The notes: generated by a model not told the origin, from the sequence alone. Positions 10,531-26,200 are shown, numbered from the stretch's first letter. The stretch is 64,000 nucleotides of DNA from Limnomonas spitsbergensis (GCA_037349105.1 JAYJMM010000025.1:248001-312000), one strand, 5' to 3'. Numbers and translations: made by a program.

Positions 10531-11262
10531 GTGAAGTTTTGTGAAGTTTTTACAGTCCAACGGGGCATCACATTTGATGCATGGGACTTGTGCCCGTAAA
10601 CCGGTACAGGCACTAAATATGCTAGGACAGCGAGCGAAAACCAATGACCCCCCTGGGCAAGCAACCAACACTCAACCACCGAGCAGTAGCGTGGGAATGA
10701 ACCCCATAGTGCAGCAGATTAGCCCCAGCCAAAAAACATGACGTGGGTGCAAAAGAGTTCGGTTGGACGCCTCCTACTAGGAAAGACAGGTGAGTGTCGT
10801 AAGGGACAGCGATTGAGAAGGAAACAAGAAAGTTTTAGTGAAATTTTATGAGTCTGTGTAAAAACTGTGTGATGTGTAAGCGAAATTCAGTGTGTTTAAG
10901 TGTTTTAAAATGTGTGAAATATGTATGAAACTGTGTGACACATAACTTAAGTGAGTTAAATGTTTACAAAGTGTGACCTGTGTGTATAAATTATTAAGAT
11001 GAGTGTGTGAAACTTCTGTAAGTGAGCCATTTCAATGTTAAATTAGTGATTCAAAAACGATGATACAAACACATGGACCAGAGATAGGAATTCTGATAAT
11101 CAAGGTGATAGTCATCCCAAGTCAAGACTCCCCCTTAACCTGACATATGAAAGCAAAAACTCATGCGGCCACCTCCACCCCATCGACAAAGAGCCGAGCA
11201 CGCGTGAAAAACACCCTCAACTTCATCTCCTTGGCAAACTGGAACTTGGGCCAGAGCTCATG
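10531..11262. other. Non-repeat island inside the satellite
   Basis: About 730 bp separate two parts of the 43-bp satellite. The centre (10840-11060) is AT-rich with many GTGT and GTGA words. The right end carries a minus-strand coding remnant. The island looks like an insertion into the array, but I see no inverted repeats or target duplication at its ends. Confidence 0.6.
11161..11262 (-). pseudogene. Possible LINE ORF1 C-terminal remnant
   Basis: The minus strand reads 33 residues ending in TGA: HELWPKFQFAKEMKLRV, then FFTRARLFVDGVEVAA. The pattern of a helix (L-W-P-x-F-x-x-A-K) followed by R-A-R-L-F-V-D-G resembles the C-terminal part of ORF1/transposase-22-like proteins of L1-type non-LTR retrotransposons. 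The frame enters satellite sequence directly at 11263, so the rest of the gene is missing. Codon use looks protein-like, but the fragment is short. Confidence 0.35.
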
Positions 11263-14200
11263 CCTAATGCACTGCCTGCAGATTACATCACCGCCCCCCT
11301 CCCACCTTTATGCACTGCCTGCAGAATGTATCACCGCCCCCTCCCACCCTAATGCACTGCCTGCAGAATGTATCACCGCCCCCCTCCCAACCTAATGCAC
11401 TGCCTGCAGAATACATCACCGCCCCCCTCCCACCCTAATGCACTGCCTGCAGAAAACATCACCGCCCCCCTCCCACCCTAATGCACTGCCTGCATAATGT
11501 ATCACCGCCTCTTTCCCACCCTAATGCAATGCCTCCAGAATGTATCACCTATATCACCGCCTCTTTCCCACCCTAATGCACTGCCTGCAGAATACATCAC
11601 CGCCCCCTTCCCACCCTAATGCACTGCCAGCAGAATGTATCACCGCCCCCTTCCCACCCTAATGCCCTGCATGCAGAATGTATCATCGCACCCTGTCCAC
11701 CCTAATGCACTGCCAGCAGAATGTATCACCGCCCCCCTCCCACCCTAATGCACTGCCAGCAGAATGCATCGCCGCCCCCCTCCCACCCTAATGCACTGCC
11801 TCTAGAAGTATCACCGCCCCCCTCCCACCCTAATGCACTGCATGCAGAATGCATCACCGCCCCCCTCCCGCCCTAATGCACTGCCTCCAGAATGCATCAC
11901 CGCCCCCCTCCCACCCTAATGCACTGCATGCAGAATACATCACCGCCCCCCTCCCACCCTAATGCACTGCCTGCAGAATGCATCACCGCCACCTCCCACC
12001 CTAATGCACTGCCTGCAGAATGCATCACCACCCCCCTCCCACCCTAATGCACTGCCTCCAGAATGCATCACCGCCCCCCTACCACCCTAATGCACTGCAT
12101 GCAGATTGCATCACCACCCCCCTCCCACCCTAATGCACTGCATCCAGAATGCATAACCGCCCCCCTCCCACCCTAATGCACTGCCTGCAGAATACATCAC
12201 CGCCCCCCTCCCACCCTAATGCACTGCCAGCAGAATACATCACCGCCCCCCTCCCACCCTAATGCACTGCCTCCAGAATGCATCACCACCCCCCTCCCAC
12301 CCTAATGCACTGCCTGCAGAATGTATCACCGCCTCTTTCCCACCCTAATTACCCTAATGCAATGCCTCCAGAATGTATCACCGCCTCTTTCCCACCCTAA
12401 TGCACTGCCTCCAGAATGTATCACCCCCCCCCCCCCCCCCACCCCACCCTAATGCACTGCCAGCAGAATGTATCACCGCCCCCCTCTCACCCTAATGTAT
12501 GCCTGCAGAATGCATCACCGCCCCCCTCCCACCCTAATGCACTGCCTCGAGAATGCATCACCGCCCCCCTCCCACCCTAATGCACTGCCTGCAGAATACA
12601 TCACTGCCCCCCGCGCACCCTAATGCACTGCCTGCAGAATGTATCACCGCACCCTTCCCACCCTGATGCACTGCCTGCAGAATACATCACCGCCCCCCTC
12701 CCAGCCCTATGCACTGCCTGCAGAATACATCACAGCCCCCCTCCCACCCTAATGCACTGCCTGCAGAATGTATCACCGCCCCCCTCCCACCCTGATGCAC
12801 TGCCTGCAGAATGCATCACCGCCCCCCTCCCACCCTGATGCACTGCCTGCAGAATACAACACCGCCCCCCTCCCACCCTAATGCACTGCCTGCAGAATGT
12901 ATCACCGCCCCCCTCCCACCCTAATGCACTGCCTGCAGAATGCATCACCGCCCCCTCCCACCCTAATGCACTGCCTGCATAATGTATCACCGCCCCCCTC
13001 CTGCCCTAATGCACTGCCTGCAGAATGCATCACCGCCCCCCTCCCACCCTAATGCACTGCCAGCAGAATGCATCACCGCCCCCCTCCCACCCTAATGCAC
13101 TGCCTCCAGAATGTATCACCGCCCCCCTCCCACCCTAATGCACTGCCTGCAGAATGCATCACCGCCCCCCTCCCACCCTGATGCACTGCCTGCAGAATAC
13201 ATCACCGCCCCCCTCCCACCTTAATGCACTGCCTGCAGAATGCATCACCGCCCCCCTCCCACCCTAATGCACTGCCAGCAGAATGTATCACCGCCCCCTT
13301 CCCACCCTAATGCACTGCATGCAGAATGCATCACCGCCCCCCTCCCACCCTAATGCACTGTCTGCAGAATGCATCACCGCCCCCCTCCCACCCTAATGCA
13401 TTGCTTCCAGAATGCATCAACGCCCGCCTCCCACCCTAATGCACTGCATGCAAAATGCATCACCGCCCCCCTCCCACCCTAATGCACTGCCTCCAGAATG
13501 CATCACCGCCCCCCTGCCACCCTAATGTACTGCCTGCAGAATACATCACCGCCCCCCTCCCACCCTAATGCACTCCATGCAGAATGCATCACCGCCCCCC
13601 TCCCACCCTAATGCACTGCCAGCAGAATGCATCACCGCCCCCCTCCCACCCTAATGCACTGCCTCCAGAATGCATCACCGCCCCCCTCCCACCCTAATGC
13701 ACTGCCTGCAGAATGTATCACCGCCCCCCTCCCACCCTAATGCACTGCCTGCAGAATGCATCACCGCCCCCCTCCCACCCTGATGCACTGCCTGCAGAAT
13801 ACATCACCGCCCCCCTCCCACCTTAATGCACTGCCTGCAGAATGCATCACCGCCCCCCTCCCACCCTAATGCACTGCCAGCAGAATGTATCACCGCCCCC
13901 TTCCCACCCTAATGCACTGCATGCAGAATGCATCACCGCCCCCCTCCCACCCTAATGCACTGTCTGCAGAATGCATCACCGCCCCCCTCCCACCCTAATG
14001 CATTGCTTCCAGAATGCATCAACGCCCGCCTCCCACCCTAATGCACTGCATGCAAAATGCATCACCGCCCCCCTCCCACCCTAATGCACTGCCTCCAGAA
14101 TGCATCACCGCCCCCCTGCCACCCTAATGTACTGCCTGCAGAATACATCACCGCCCCCCTCCCACCCTAATGCACTCCATGCAGAATGCATCACCGCCCC

Positions 14201-17200
14201 CCTCCCACCCTAATGCACTGCCAGCAGAATGTATCACCGCCCCCCTCCCACCCTAATGCACTGCCTCCAGAATGCATCACCGCCCCCCTCCCACCCTAAT
14301 GCACTGCCTGCAGAATGTATCACCGCCCCCCTCCCACCCTAATGCACTGCCTGCAGAATGTATCACCGCCCCCCTCCCACCCTAATGCACTGCCTCCAGA
14401 ATGTATCACCGCCCCCCTCCCACCCTAATGCACTGCCTGCAGAATGTATCACCGCCCCCCTCCCACCCTAATGCACTGCCTGCAGAATGTATCACCGCCC
14501 CCCTCCCACCCTAATGCACTGCCTGCAGAATGTATCACCGCCCCCCTCCCACCCTAATGCACTGCCTGCAGAATGTATCACCGCCCCCCTCCCACCCTAA
14601 TGCACTGCCTGCAGAATGTATCACCGCCCCCCTCCCACCCTAATGCACTGCCTCCAGAATGTATCACCGCCCCCCTCCCACCCTAATGCACTGCCTCCAG
14701 AATGCATCACCGCCCCCCTCCCACCCTAATGCACTGCCTCCAGAATGCATCACCGCCCCCCTCCCACCCTAATGCACTGTCTGCAGAATGCATCACCGCC
14801 CCCCTCCCACCCTAATGCACTGCCTCCAGAATGCATCACCGCCCCCCTCCCACCCTAATGCACTGTCTGCAGAATGCATCACCGCCCCCCTCCCACCCTA
14901 ATGCATTGCTTCCAGAATGCATCAACGCCCGCCTCCCACCCTAATGCACTGCATGCAAAATGCATCACCGCCCCCCTCCCACCCTAATGCACTGCCTCCA
15001 GAATGCATCACCGCCCCCCTGCCACCCTAATGTACTGCCTGCAGAATACATCACCGCCCCCCTCCCACCCTAATGCACTCCATGCAGAATGCATCACCGC
15101 CCCCCTCCCACCCTAATGCACTGCCAGCAGAATGTATCACCGCCCCCCTCCCACCCTAATGCACTGCCTCCAGAATGCATCACCGCCCCCCTCCCACCCT
15201 AATGCACTGCCTGCAGAATGTATCACCGCCCCCCTCCCACCCTAATGCACTGCCTGCAGAATGTATCACCGCCCCCCTCCCACCCTAATGCACTGCCTCC
15301 AGAATGTATCACCGCCCCCCTCCCACCCTAATGCACTGTCTGCAGAATGCATCACCGCCCCCCTCCCACCCTAATGCACTGCCTCCAGAATGCATCACCG
15401 CCCCCCTCCCACCCTAATGCACTGCCTCCAGAATGCATCACCGCCCCCCTCCCACCCTAATGCACTGTCTGCAGAATGCATCACCGCCCCCCTCCCACCC
15501 TAATGCACTGCCTCCAGAATGCATCACCGCCCCCCTCCCACCCTAATGCACTGCCTGCAGAATGTATCACCGCCCCCCTCCCACCCTAATGCACTGCCTG
15601 CAGAATGTATCACCGCCCCCCTCCCACCCTAATGCACTGCCTCCAGAATGTATCACCGCCCCCCTCCCACCCTAATGCACTGCCAGCAGAATGCATCACC
15701 GCCCCCCTCCCACCCTAATGCACTGCCTCCAGAATGCATCACCGCCCCCCTCCCACCCTAATGCACTGCCAGCAGAATGCATCACCGCCCCCCTCCCACC
15801 TTTATGCACTGCCTGCAGAAAACATCACCGCCCCCCTCCCACCCTTATGCACTGCCTGCAGAATGTATCACCGCCCCCTCCCACCCTAATGCACTGCCTC
15901 CAGAATGCATCACCGCCCCCCTCCCACCCTAACGCACTGCCTGCAGAATACATCACCGCCCCCCTCCCACCCTAAAGCACTGCCTGCAGAATGTATCACC
16001 GCCCCCCTCCCACCCTAATGCACTGCCTGCAGAATGTATCACCGCCTCTTTCCCACCCTAATGCAATGCCTCCAGAATGTATCACTGCCTCTTTCCCACC
16101 CTAATGCACTGCCTCCAAAATGCATCACCGCCCCCCTCCCACCCTAATGCACTGCCAGCAGAATGTATCACCGCCCCCCTCTCACCCTAATGCACTGCCT
16201 GCAGAATGCATCACCGCCCCCCTCCCACCCTGATGCACTGCCTGCAGAACACATCACCGCCCCCCTCCCACCCTAATGCACTGCCTGCAGAATGTATCAC
16301 CGCCTCTTTCCCACCCTAATGCAATGCCTCCAGAATGTATCACCGCCTCTTTCCCACCCTAATGCACTGCCTCCAGAATGCATCACCAACCCCCCCCCCC
16401 CCCACCCTAATGCACTGCCAGAAGAATGTATCACCGCCCCCCTCTCACCCTAATGTATGCCTGCAGAATGCATCACCGCCCCCTTCCCACCCTAATGCAC
16501 TGCCTCGAGAATGCATCACCGCCCCCCTCCCACCCTAATGCACTGCCTGCAGAATACATCACTGCACCCCTCCCACACTAATGCACTGCCTGCAGAATGT
16601 ATCACCGCCCCCCTCCCACCCTAATGCACTGCCTCCAGAATGTATCACCGCCTCTTACCCACCCTAATGCACTGCCTCCAGAATGCATCACCCCTCCCCC
16701 CCTTCCCACCCTAATGCACTGCCTCGAGAATGCATCACCGCCCCCCTCCCACCCTAATGCACTGCCTGCAGAATACATCACTGCCCCCCGCCCACCCTAA
16801 TGCACTGCCTGCAGAATGTATCACCGCCCCCTTCCCACCCTGATGCACTGCCTGCAGAATACATCACCGCCCCCCTCCCACCCTAATGCACTGCCTGCAG
16901 AATACATCACTGCCCCCTTCCCACCCTAATGCACTGCCTGCATAATGTATCACCGCCCCCCTCCCACCCTAATGCACTGCCTGCAGAATACATCACCGCC
17001 CCCCTCCCACCCTAATGCACTGCCTGCAGAATACATCACCGCCCCCCTCCCACCCTAATGCACTGCCTGCAGAATGTATCACCGCCCCCCTCCCACCCTA
17101 ATGCACTGCCTGCAGAATGTATCACCGCCCCTCTCCCACCCTAATGCACTGCCTGCAGAATGTATCACCGCCCCCCTCCCACCCTAATGCACTGCCTGCA

Positions 17201-20200
17201 GAATACATCACCGCCCCCGCCCACCCTAATGCACTGCCTGCAGAATGTATCACCGCCCCCCTCCCACCCTAATGCACGGCCTGCAGAATGTATCACCGCC
17301 CCCCTCCCACCCTAATGCACTGCCTGCAGAACACATCACCGCCCCCCTCCCACCCTAATGCACTGCCTGCAGAATGTATCACCGCCTCTTTCCCACCCTA
17401 ATGCACTGCCTCCAGAATGCATCACCAACCCCCCCCCCCCCACCCTAATGCACTGCCAGCAGAATGTATCACCGCCCCCCTCTCACCCTAATGTATGCCT
17501 GCAGAATGCATCACCGCCCCCCTCCCACCCTAATGCACTGCCTCGAAAATGCATCACCGCCCCCCACCCACCCTAATGCACTGCCTGCAGAATACATCAC
17601 TGCCCCCCGCCCACCCTAATGCACTGCCTGCAGAATGTATCACCGCCCCCTTTCCACCCTGATGCACTGCCTGCAGAATACATCACCGCCCCCCTCCCAC
17701 CCTAATGCACTGCCTGCAGAATACATCACTGCCCCCCTACCACCCTAATGCACTGCCTGCATAATGTATCACCGCCCCCCTCCCACCCTAATGCACTGCC
17801 TGCAGAATACATCACCGCCCCCCTCCCACCCTAATGCACTGCCTGCAGAATACATCACTGCCCCCCTCCCACCCTAATGCACTGCCTGCAGAATGTATCA
17901 CCGCCCCCCTCCCACCCTAATGCACTGCCTGCAGAATGTATCACCGCCCCTCTACCACCCTGATGCACTGCCTGCATAATGTATCACCGCCCCCCTCCCA
18001 CCCTAATGCACTGCCAGCAGAATGTATCACCGCCCCCCTCTCACCCTAATGCACTGCCTGCAGAATGTATCACCGCCCCCCTCTCACCCTAATGCACTGC
18101 CTGCAGAATGCATCACCGCCGCCCTCCCACCCTGATGCACTGCCTGCAGAACACATCACCGCCCCCCTCCCACCCTAATGCACTGCCTGCAGAATGTATC
18201 ACCGCCTCTTTCCCACCCTAATGCAATGCCTCCAGAATGCATCACCGCCTCTTTCCCACCCTAATGCACTGCCTCCAGAATGCATCACCAACCCCCCCCC
18301 CCCCCACCCTAATGCACTGCCAGCAGAATGTATCACCGCCCCCCTCTCACCGTAATGTATGCCTGCAGAATGCCTCACCGCCCCCCTCCCACCCTAATGC
18401 ACTGCCTCGAGAATGCATCACCGCCCCCCTCCCACCCTAATGCACTGCCTGCAGAATACATCACTGCCCCCCTCCCACACTAATGCACTGCCTGCAGAAT
18501 GTATCACTGCCCCTCTCCCACCCTAATGCACTGCCTGCAGAATGTATCACCGCCTCTTTCCCACCCTAATGCAATGCCTCCAGAATGTATCACCGCCTCT
18601 TTCCCACCCTAATGCACTGCCTCCAGAGTGCATCACCCCCCCCCCCCCCCCCCCCCTCCCACCCTAATGCACTGCCAGCAGAATGTATCACCGCCCCCCT
18701 CTCACCCTAATGTATGCCTGCAGAATGCATCACCGCCCCCCTCCCACCCTAATGCACTGCCTCGAGAATGCATCACCGCCCCCCTCCCACCCTAATGCAC
18801 TGCCTGCAGAATACATCACTGCCCCCCGCCCACCCTAATGCACTGCCTGCAGAATGTATCACCGCCCCCTTCCCACCCTGATGCACTGCCTGCAGAATAC
18901 ATCACCGCCCCCCTCCCACCCTAATGCACTGCCTGCAGAATACATCACCGCCCCCCTCCCACCCTAATGCACTGCCTGCAGAATACATCACTGCCCCCCT
19001 ACCACCCTAATGCAATGCCTGCAGAATACATCACCGCCCCCCTCCCACCCTAATGCACTGCCTGCAGAATACATCACTGCCCCCCTCCCACCCTAATGCA
19101 CTGCCTGCATAATGTATCACCGCCCCCCTCCCACCCTAATGCACTGCCTGCAGAATACATCACCGCCCCCCTCCCACCCTAATGCACTGCCTGCAGAATG
19201 TATCACTGCCCCCCTCCCACCCTAATGCACGGCCTGCAGAATGTATCACCGCCCCCCTCCCACCCTAATGCACTGCCTGCAGAATGTATCACCGCCCCTC
19301 CCCCACCCTGATGCACTGCCTGCAGAATGTATCACCGCCCCCCTCCCACCCTAATGCACTGCCAGCAGAATGTATCACCGCCCCTCTCCCACCCTAATGC
19401 ACTGCCTGCAGAATGTATCACCGCCCCCCTCCCACCATAATGCACTGCCTGCAGAATACATCACCGCCCCCCTCCCACCCTAATGCACTGCCTGCAGAAT
19501 GTATCACCGCCCCCCTCCCACCCTAATGCACGGCCTGCAGAATGTATCACCGCCCCCCTCCCACCCTAATGCACTGCCTGCAGAACACATCACCGCCCCC
19601 CTCCCACCCTAATGCACTGCCTGCAGAATGTATCACCGCCTCTTTCCCACCCTAATGCAATGCCTCCAGAATGTATCACCGCCTCTTTCCCACCCTAATG
19701 CACTGCCTCCAGAATGCATCACCAACCCCCCCCCCCCACCCTAATGCACTGCCAGCAGAATGTATCACCGCCCCCCTCTCACCCTAATGTATGCCTGCAG
19801 AATGCATCACCGCCCCCCTCCCACCCTAATGCACTGCCTCGAAAATGCATCACCGCCCCCCTCCCACCCTAATGCACTGCCTGCAGAATACATCACTGCC
19901 CCCCGCCCACCCTAATGCACTGCCTGCAGAATGTATCACCGCCCCCTTCCCACCCTGATGCACTGCCTGCAGAATACATCACCGCCCCCCTCCCACCCTA
20001 ATGCACTGCCTGCAGAATACATCACTGCCCCCCTCCCACCCTAATGCACTGCCTGCATAATGTATCACCGCCCCCCTCCCACCCTAATGCACTGCCTGCA
20101 GAATACATCACCGCCCCCCTCCCACCCTAATGCACTGCCTGCAGAATACATCACTGCCCCCCTCCCACCCTAATGCACTGCCTGCAGAATGTATCACCGC

Positions 20201-23200
20201 CCCCCTCCCACCCTAATGCACTGCCTGCAGAATGTATCGCCGCCCCTCTACCACCCTGATGCACTGCCTGCATAATGTATCACCGCCCCCCTCCCACCCT
20301 AATGCACTGCCAGCAGAATGTGTCACCGCCCCCCTCTCACCCTAATGCACTGCCTGCAGAATATATCACCGCCCCCCTCTCACCCTAATGCACTGCCTGC
20401 AGAATGCATCACCGCCGCCCTCCCACCCTGATGCACTGCCTGCAGAACACATCACCGCCCCCCTCCCACCCTAATGCACTGCCTGCAGAATGTATCACCG
20501 CCTCTTTCCCACCCTAATGCAATGCCTCCAGAATGTATCACCGCCTCTTTCCCACCCTAATGCACTGCCTCAAGAATGCATCACCAACCCCCCCCCCCCC
20601 CCACCCTAATGCACTGCCAGCAGAATGTATCACCGCCCCCCTCTCACCCTAATGTATGCCTGCAGAATGCCTCACCGCCCCCCTCCCACCCTAATGCACT
20701 GCCTCGAGAATGCATCACCGCCCCCCTCCCACCCTAATGCACTGCCTGCAGAATACATCACTGCCCCCCTCCCACACTAATGCACTGCCTGCAGAATGTA
20801 TCACTGCCCCTCTCCCACCCTAATGCACTGCCTGCAGAATGTATCACCGCCTCTTTCCCACCCTAATGCAATGCCTCCAGAATGTATCACCGCCTCTTTC
20901 CCACCCTAATGCACTGCCTCCAGAGTGCATCACCCCCCCCCCCCCCCCCCCCCCCCCACCCTAATGCACTGCCAGCAGAATGTATCACCGCCCCCCTCTC
21001 ACCCTAATGTATGCCTGCAGAATGCATCACCGCCCCCCTCCCACCCTAATGCACTGCCTCGAGAATGCATCACCGCCCCCCTCCCACCCTAATGCACTGC
21101 CTGCAGAATACATCACTGCCCCCCGCCCACCCTAATGCACTGCCTGCAGAATGTATCACCGCCCCCTTCCCACCCTGATGCACTGCCTGCAGAATACATC
21201 ACCGCCCCCCTCCCACCCTAATGCACTGCCTGCAGAATGTATCACTGCCCCCCTCCCACCCTAATGCACTGCCTGCAGAATACATCACTGCCCCCCTACC
21301 ACCCTAATGCACTGCCTGCAGAATACATCACCGCCCCCCTCCCACCCTAATGCACTGCCTGCAGAATACATTACTGCCCCCCTCCCACCCTAATGCACTG
21401 CCTGCATAATGTATCACCGCCCCCCTCCCACCCTAATGCACTGCCTGCAGAATACATCACCGCCCCCCTCCCACCCTAATGCACTGCCTCCAGAATGTAT
21501 CACCGCCCCCTCCCACCCTAATGCACTGCCTGCAGAATGTATCACCGCCCCCCTCCCACCCTAATGCACTGCCTGCAGAATGTATCACCGCCCCTCTCCC
21601 ACCCTGATGCACTGCCTGCAGAATGTATCACCGCCCCCCTCCCACCCTAATGCACTGCCAGCAGAATGTATCACCGCCCCCCTCTCACCCTAATGCACTG
21701 CCTGCAGAATGTATCACCGCCCCCCTCTCACCCTAATGCACTGTCTGCAGAATGCATCACCGCCGCCCTCCCACCCTGATGCACTGCCTGCAGAACACAT
21801 CACCGCCCCCCTCCCACCCTAATGCACTGCCTGCAGAATGTATCACCGCCTCTTTCCCACCCTAATGCAATGCCTCCAGAATGTATCACCGCCTCTTTCC
21901 CACCCTAATGCACTGCCTCCAGAATGCATCACCCCCCCCCCCCCCCCCCCCCCCCCACCCTAATGCACTGCCAGCAGAATGTATCACCGCCCCCCTCTCA
22001 CCCTAATGTATGCCTGCAGAATGCCTCACCGCCCCCCTCCCACCCTAATGCACTGCCTCGAGAATGCATCACCGCCCCCCTCCCACCCTAATGCACTGCC
22101 TGCAGAATACATCACTGCCCCCCGCCCACCCTAATGCACTGCCTGCAGAATGTATCACCGCCCCCTTCCCACCCTGATGCACTGCCTGCAGAATACATCA
22201 CCGCCCCCCTCCCACCCTAATGCACTGCCTGCAGAATGTATCACTGCCCCCCTCCCACCCTAATGCACTGCCTGCATAATGTATCACCGCCCCCCTCCCA
22301 CCCTAATGCACTGCCTGCAGAATACATCACCGCCCCCCTCCCACCCTAATGCACTGCCTGCAGAATACATCACTGCCCCCCTCCCACCCTAATGCACTGC
22401 ATGCAGAATGTATCACCGCCCCCCTCCCACCCTAATGCACTGCCTGCAGAATGCATCACCGCCCCCCTCCCACCCTGATGCACTGCCTGCAGAATGTATC
22501 ACCGCCCCCCTCCCACCCTAATGCACTGCCTGCAAAATACATCACCGCCCCCCTCGCACCCTAATGCACTGCCTGCAGAATACATCACCGCCCCCCTCCC
22601 ACCCTAATGCACTGCCTCCAGAATGTATCACCGCCCCCTCCCACCCTAATGCACTGCCTGCAGAATGTATCACCGCCCCCCTCCCACCCTGATGCACTGC
22701 CTGCAGAATGTATCACCGCCCCCCGCCCACCCTAATGCACTGCCTACAGAATGCATCACCGCCCCCCTCCCACCCTAATGCACTGCCTACAGAATACATC
22801 ACCGCCCCCCTCCCACCCTGATGCACTGCCTGCAGAATGCATCACCGCCCCCCTCCCACCCTAATGCACTGCCTGCAGAATGCATAACCGCCCCCCTCCC
22901 ACCCTAATGCACTGCCTACAGAATGCATCACCGCCCCCCTCCCACCCTAATGCACTGCCTGCATAATGTATCACCGCCCCCCTCCCACCCTAATGCACTG
23001 CCTACAGAATGTATCACCGCCCCCCTCCCACCCTAATGCACTACCTACAGAATGCATCACCGCCCCCCTCCCACCCTGATGCACTGCCTGCAGAATGCAT
23101 CACCGCCCCCCTCCCACCCTAATGCACTGCCTGCAAAATACATCACCGCCCCCCTCGCACCCTAATGCACTGCCTGCAGAATACATCACCGCCCCCCTCC

Positions 23201-26200
23201 CACCCTAATGCACTGCCTCCAGAATGTATCACCGCCCCCTCCCACCCTAATGCACTGCCTGCAGAATGTATCACCGCCCCCCTCCCACCCTGATGCACTG
23301 CCTGCAGAATGTATCACCGCCCCCCGCCCACCCTAATGCACTGCCTACAGAATGCATCACCGCCCCCCTCCCACCCTAATGCACTGCCTACAGAATACAT
23401 CACCGCCCCCCTCCCACCCTGATGCACTGCCTGCAGAATGCATCACCGCCCCCCTCCCACCCTAATGCACTGCCTGCAGAATGCATAACCGCCCCCCTCC
23501 CACCCTAATGCACTGCCTACAGAATGCATCACCGCCCCCCTCCCACCCTAATGCACTGCCTGCATAACGTATCACCGCCCCCCTCCCACCCTAATGCACT
23601 GCCTACAGAATGTATCACCGCCCCCCTCCCACCCTAATGCACTACCTACAGAATGCATCACCGCCCCCCTCCCACCCTGATGCACTGCCTGCAGAACACA
23701 TCACCGCCCCCCTCCCACCCTAATGCACTGCCTGCAGAATGCATCACCGCCCCCCTCCCACCCTAATGCACTGCCTACAGAATGCATCACCGCCCCCCTC
23801 CCACCCTAATGCACTGCCTGCAGAATACATCACCGCCCCCCTCCCACCTTAATGCACTGCCTGCAGAATGCATCACCGCCCCCCTCCCACCCTAATGCAC
23901 TGCCAGCAGAATGTATCACCGCCCCCTTCCCACCCTAATGCACTGCATGCAGAATGCATCACCGCCCCCCTCCCACCCTAATGCACTGCCTGCAGAATGC
24001 ATAACCGCCCCCCTTCCACCCTAATGCATTGCCTGCAGAATGCATCACTGCCCCCCTCCCACCCTTATGCCCTGCATGCAGAATGCATCACCGCCCCCCT
24101 CCCACCCTAATGCACTGCCTCCAGAATGCCTCACCGCCCCCCTCCCACCCTGATGTACTGCCTGCAGAATACATCACCGCCCCCCTCCCACCCTAATGCA
24201 CTCCATGCAGAATGCATCACCGCCCCCCTCCCACCCTGATGCACTGCCTGCAGAATGTATCACCGCCCCCCTCCCACCCTAATGCACTGCCAGCAGAATG
24301 CATCACCACCCCCCTCCCACCCTAATGCACTGCCTCCAGAATGCATCACCGCCCCCCTCCCACCCTAATGCACTGCCAGCAGAATGCATCACCGCCCCCC
24401 TCCCACCCTAATGCACTGCCTCCAGAATGCATCACCGCCCCCCTACCAACCTAATGCACTGCCTGCAGAATACATCACCGCCCCCCTCCCACCCTAATGC
24501 ACTGCCTGCAGAACACATCACTTCCCCCCTCCCACCCTAATGCACTGCCTGCAGAATGCATCACCGCCCCCCTCCCACCCTAATGCACTGCCTGCAGAAT
24601 ACATCACCGCCCCCCTCCCACCCTAATGCACTGCCTCCAGAATGCATCACCGCCCCCCTCCCACCCTAATGCACTGCCCCCAGAATACATCACTGCCCCC
24701 CTCCCACCCTAATGCACTGCCTGCAGAATGTATCACCGCCCCCCTACCACCCTAATGCACTGCCTGCAGAATACATCACCGCCCCCCTCCCACCCTAATG
24801 CACTGCCTGCAGAACACATCACTGCCCCCCTCCCACCCTAATGCACTGCCTGCAGAATGTATCACCGCCCCCCTCCCACCCTGATGCACTGCCTGCAGAA
24901 TACATCACCGCCCCCTCCCACCCTGATGCACTGCCTGCAGAATACATCACCGCCCCCCTCCCACCCTAATGCACTGCCTGCAGAATGTATCACCGCCCCC
25001 CTCCCACCCTTATGCACTGCCTGCAGAATGCATCACCGCCCCCCTCCCACCCTAATGCACTGCCTGCAAAATACATCACCGCCCCCCTCGCACCCTTATG
25101 TTCTGCCTGCACAATGTATCACCGCCCCCCTCCCACCCTAATGCACTGCCTGCAAAATACATCACCGCCCCCCTCGCACCCTAATGCACTGCCTGCAGAA
25201 TACATAACCGCCCCCCTCCCACCCTAATGCACTGCCTGCAGAATGTATCACCGCCCCCCTCCCACCCTAATGCACTGCCTGCATAATGTATCACCGCCCC
25301 CCTCCCACCCTAATGCACTGCCAGCAGAATGTATCACCGCCCCCCTCCCACCCTAATGCACTGCCTGCAGAATGCATCACCGCCCCCCCCCCCACCCTAA
25401 TTCACTGCCTGCAGAATGCATCACCGCCCCCCTCCCACCCTAATGCACTGCCTGCAGAATGTATCACCGCCCCCCTCCCACCCTTATGCACTGCCTGCAA
25501 AATACATCACCGCCCCCCTCGCACCCTAATGCACTGCCTGCAGAATACATCACCGCCCCCCTCCCACCCTAATGCACTGCCTGCAGAATGTATCACCCCC
25601 CCCCTCCCACCCTGATGCACTGCATGCAGAATGTATCACCGCCTCTTTCCCACCCAAATGCAATGCCTCCAGATTGTATCACCGCCTCTTTCCCACCCTA
25701 ATGCACTGCCTCCAGAATGCATCACCGCCCCCCTCCCACCCTAATGCACTGCCTGCAGAATTTATCACCGCTCCCCTCCCACCCTGATGCACTGCCTGCA
25801 GAATGTATCACCGCCCCCCTCTCACCCTAATGTATGCCTGCAGAATGCATCACCGCCCCCTCCCACCCTAATGCACTACCTCGAGAATGCATCACCGCCC
25901 CCCTCCCACCCTAATGCACTGCCTGCAAAATACATCACCGCCCCCCTCCCACACTAATGCACTGCCGGCAGAATGCATCACCGCCCCCCTCCCACCCAAA
26001 TGCACTGTCTCCAGAAGTATCACCGCCCCCCTCCCTCCCTAATGCACTGCCAGCAGAATACATCACCGCCCCCTTCCCACCCTAATGCACTGCCTGCAGA
26101 ATACATCACCGCCCCCCTCCCACCCTAATGCACTGCCTGCAGTATGTATCATCGCCCCCCTCCCACCCTAATGCATTGCCTACAGAATGCATCACCGCCC

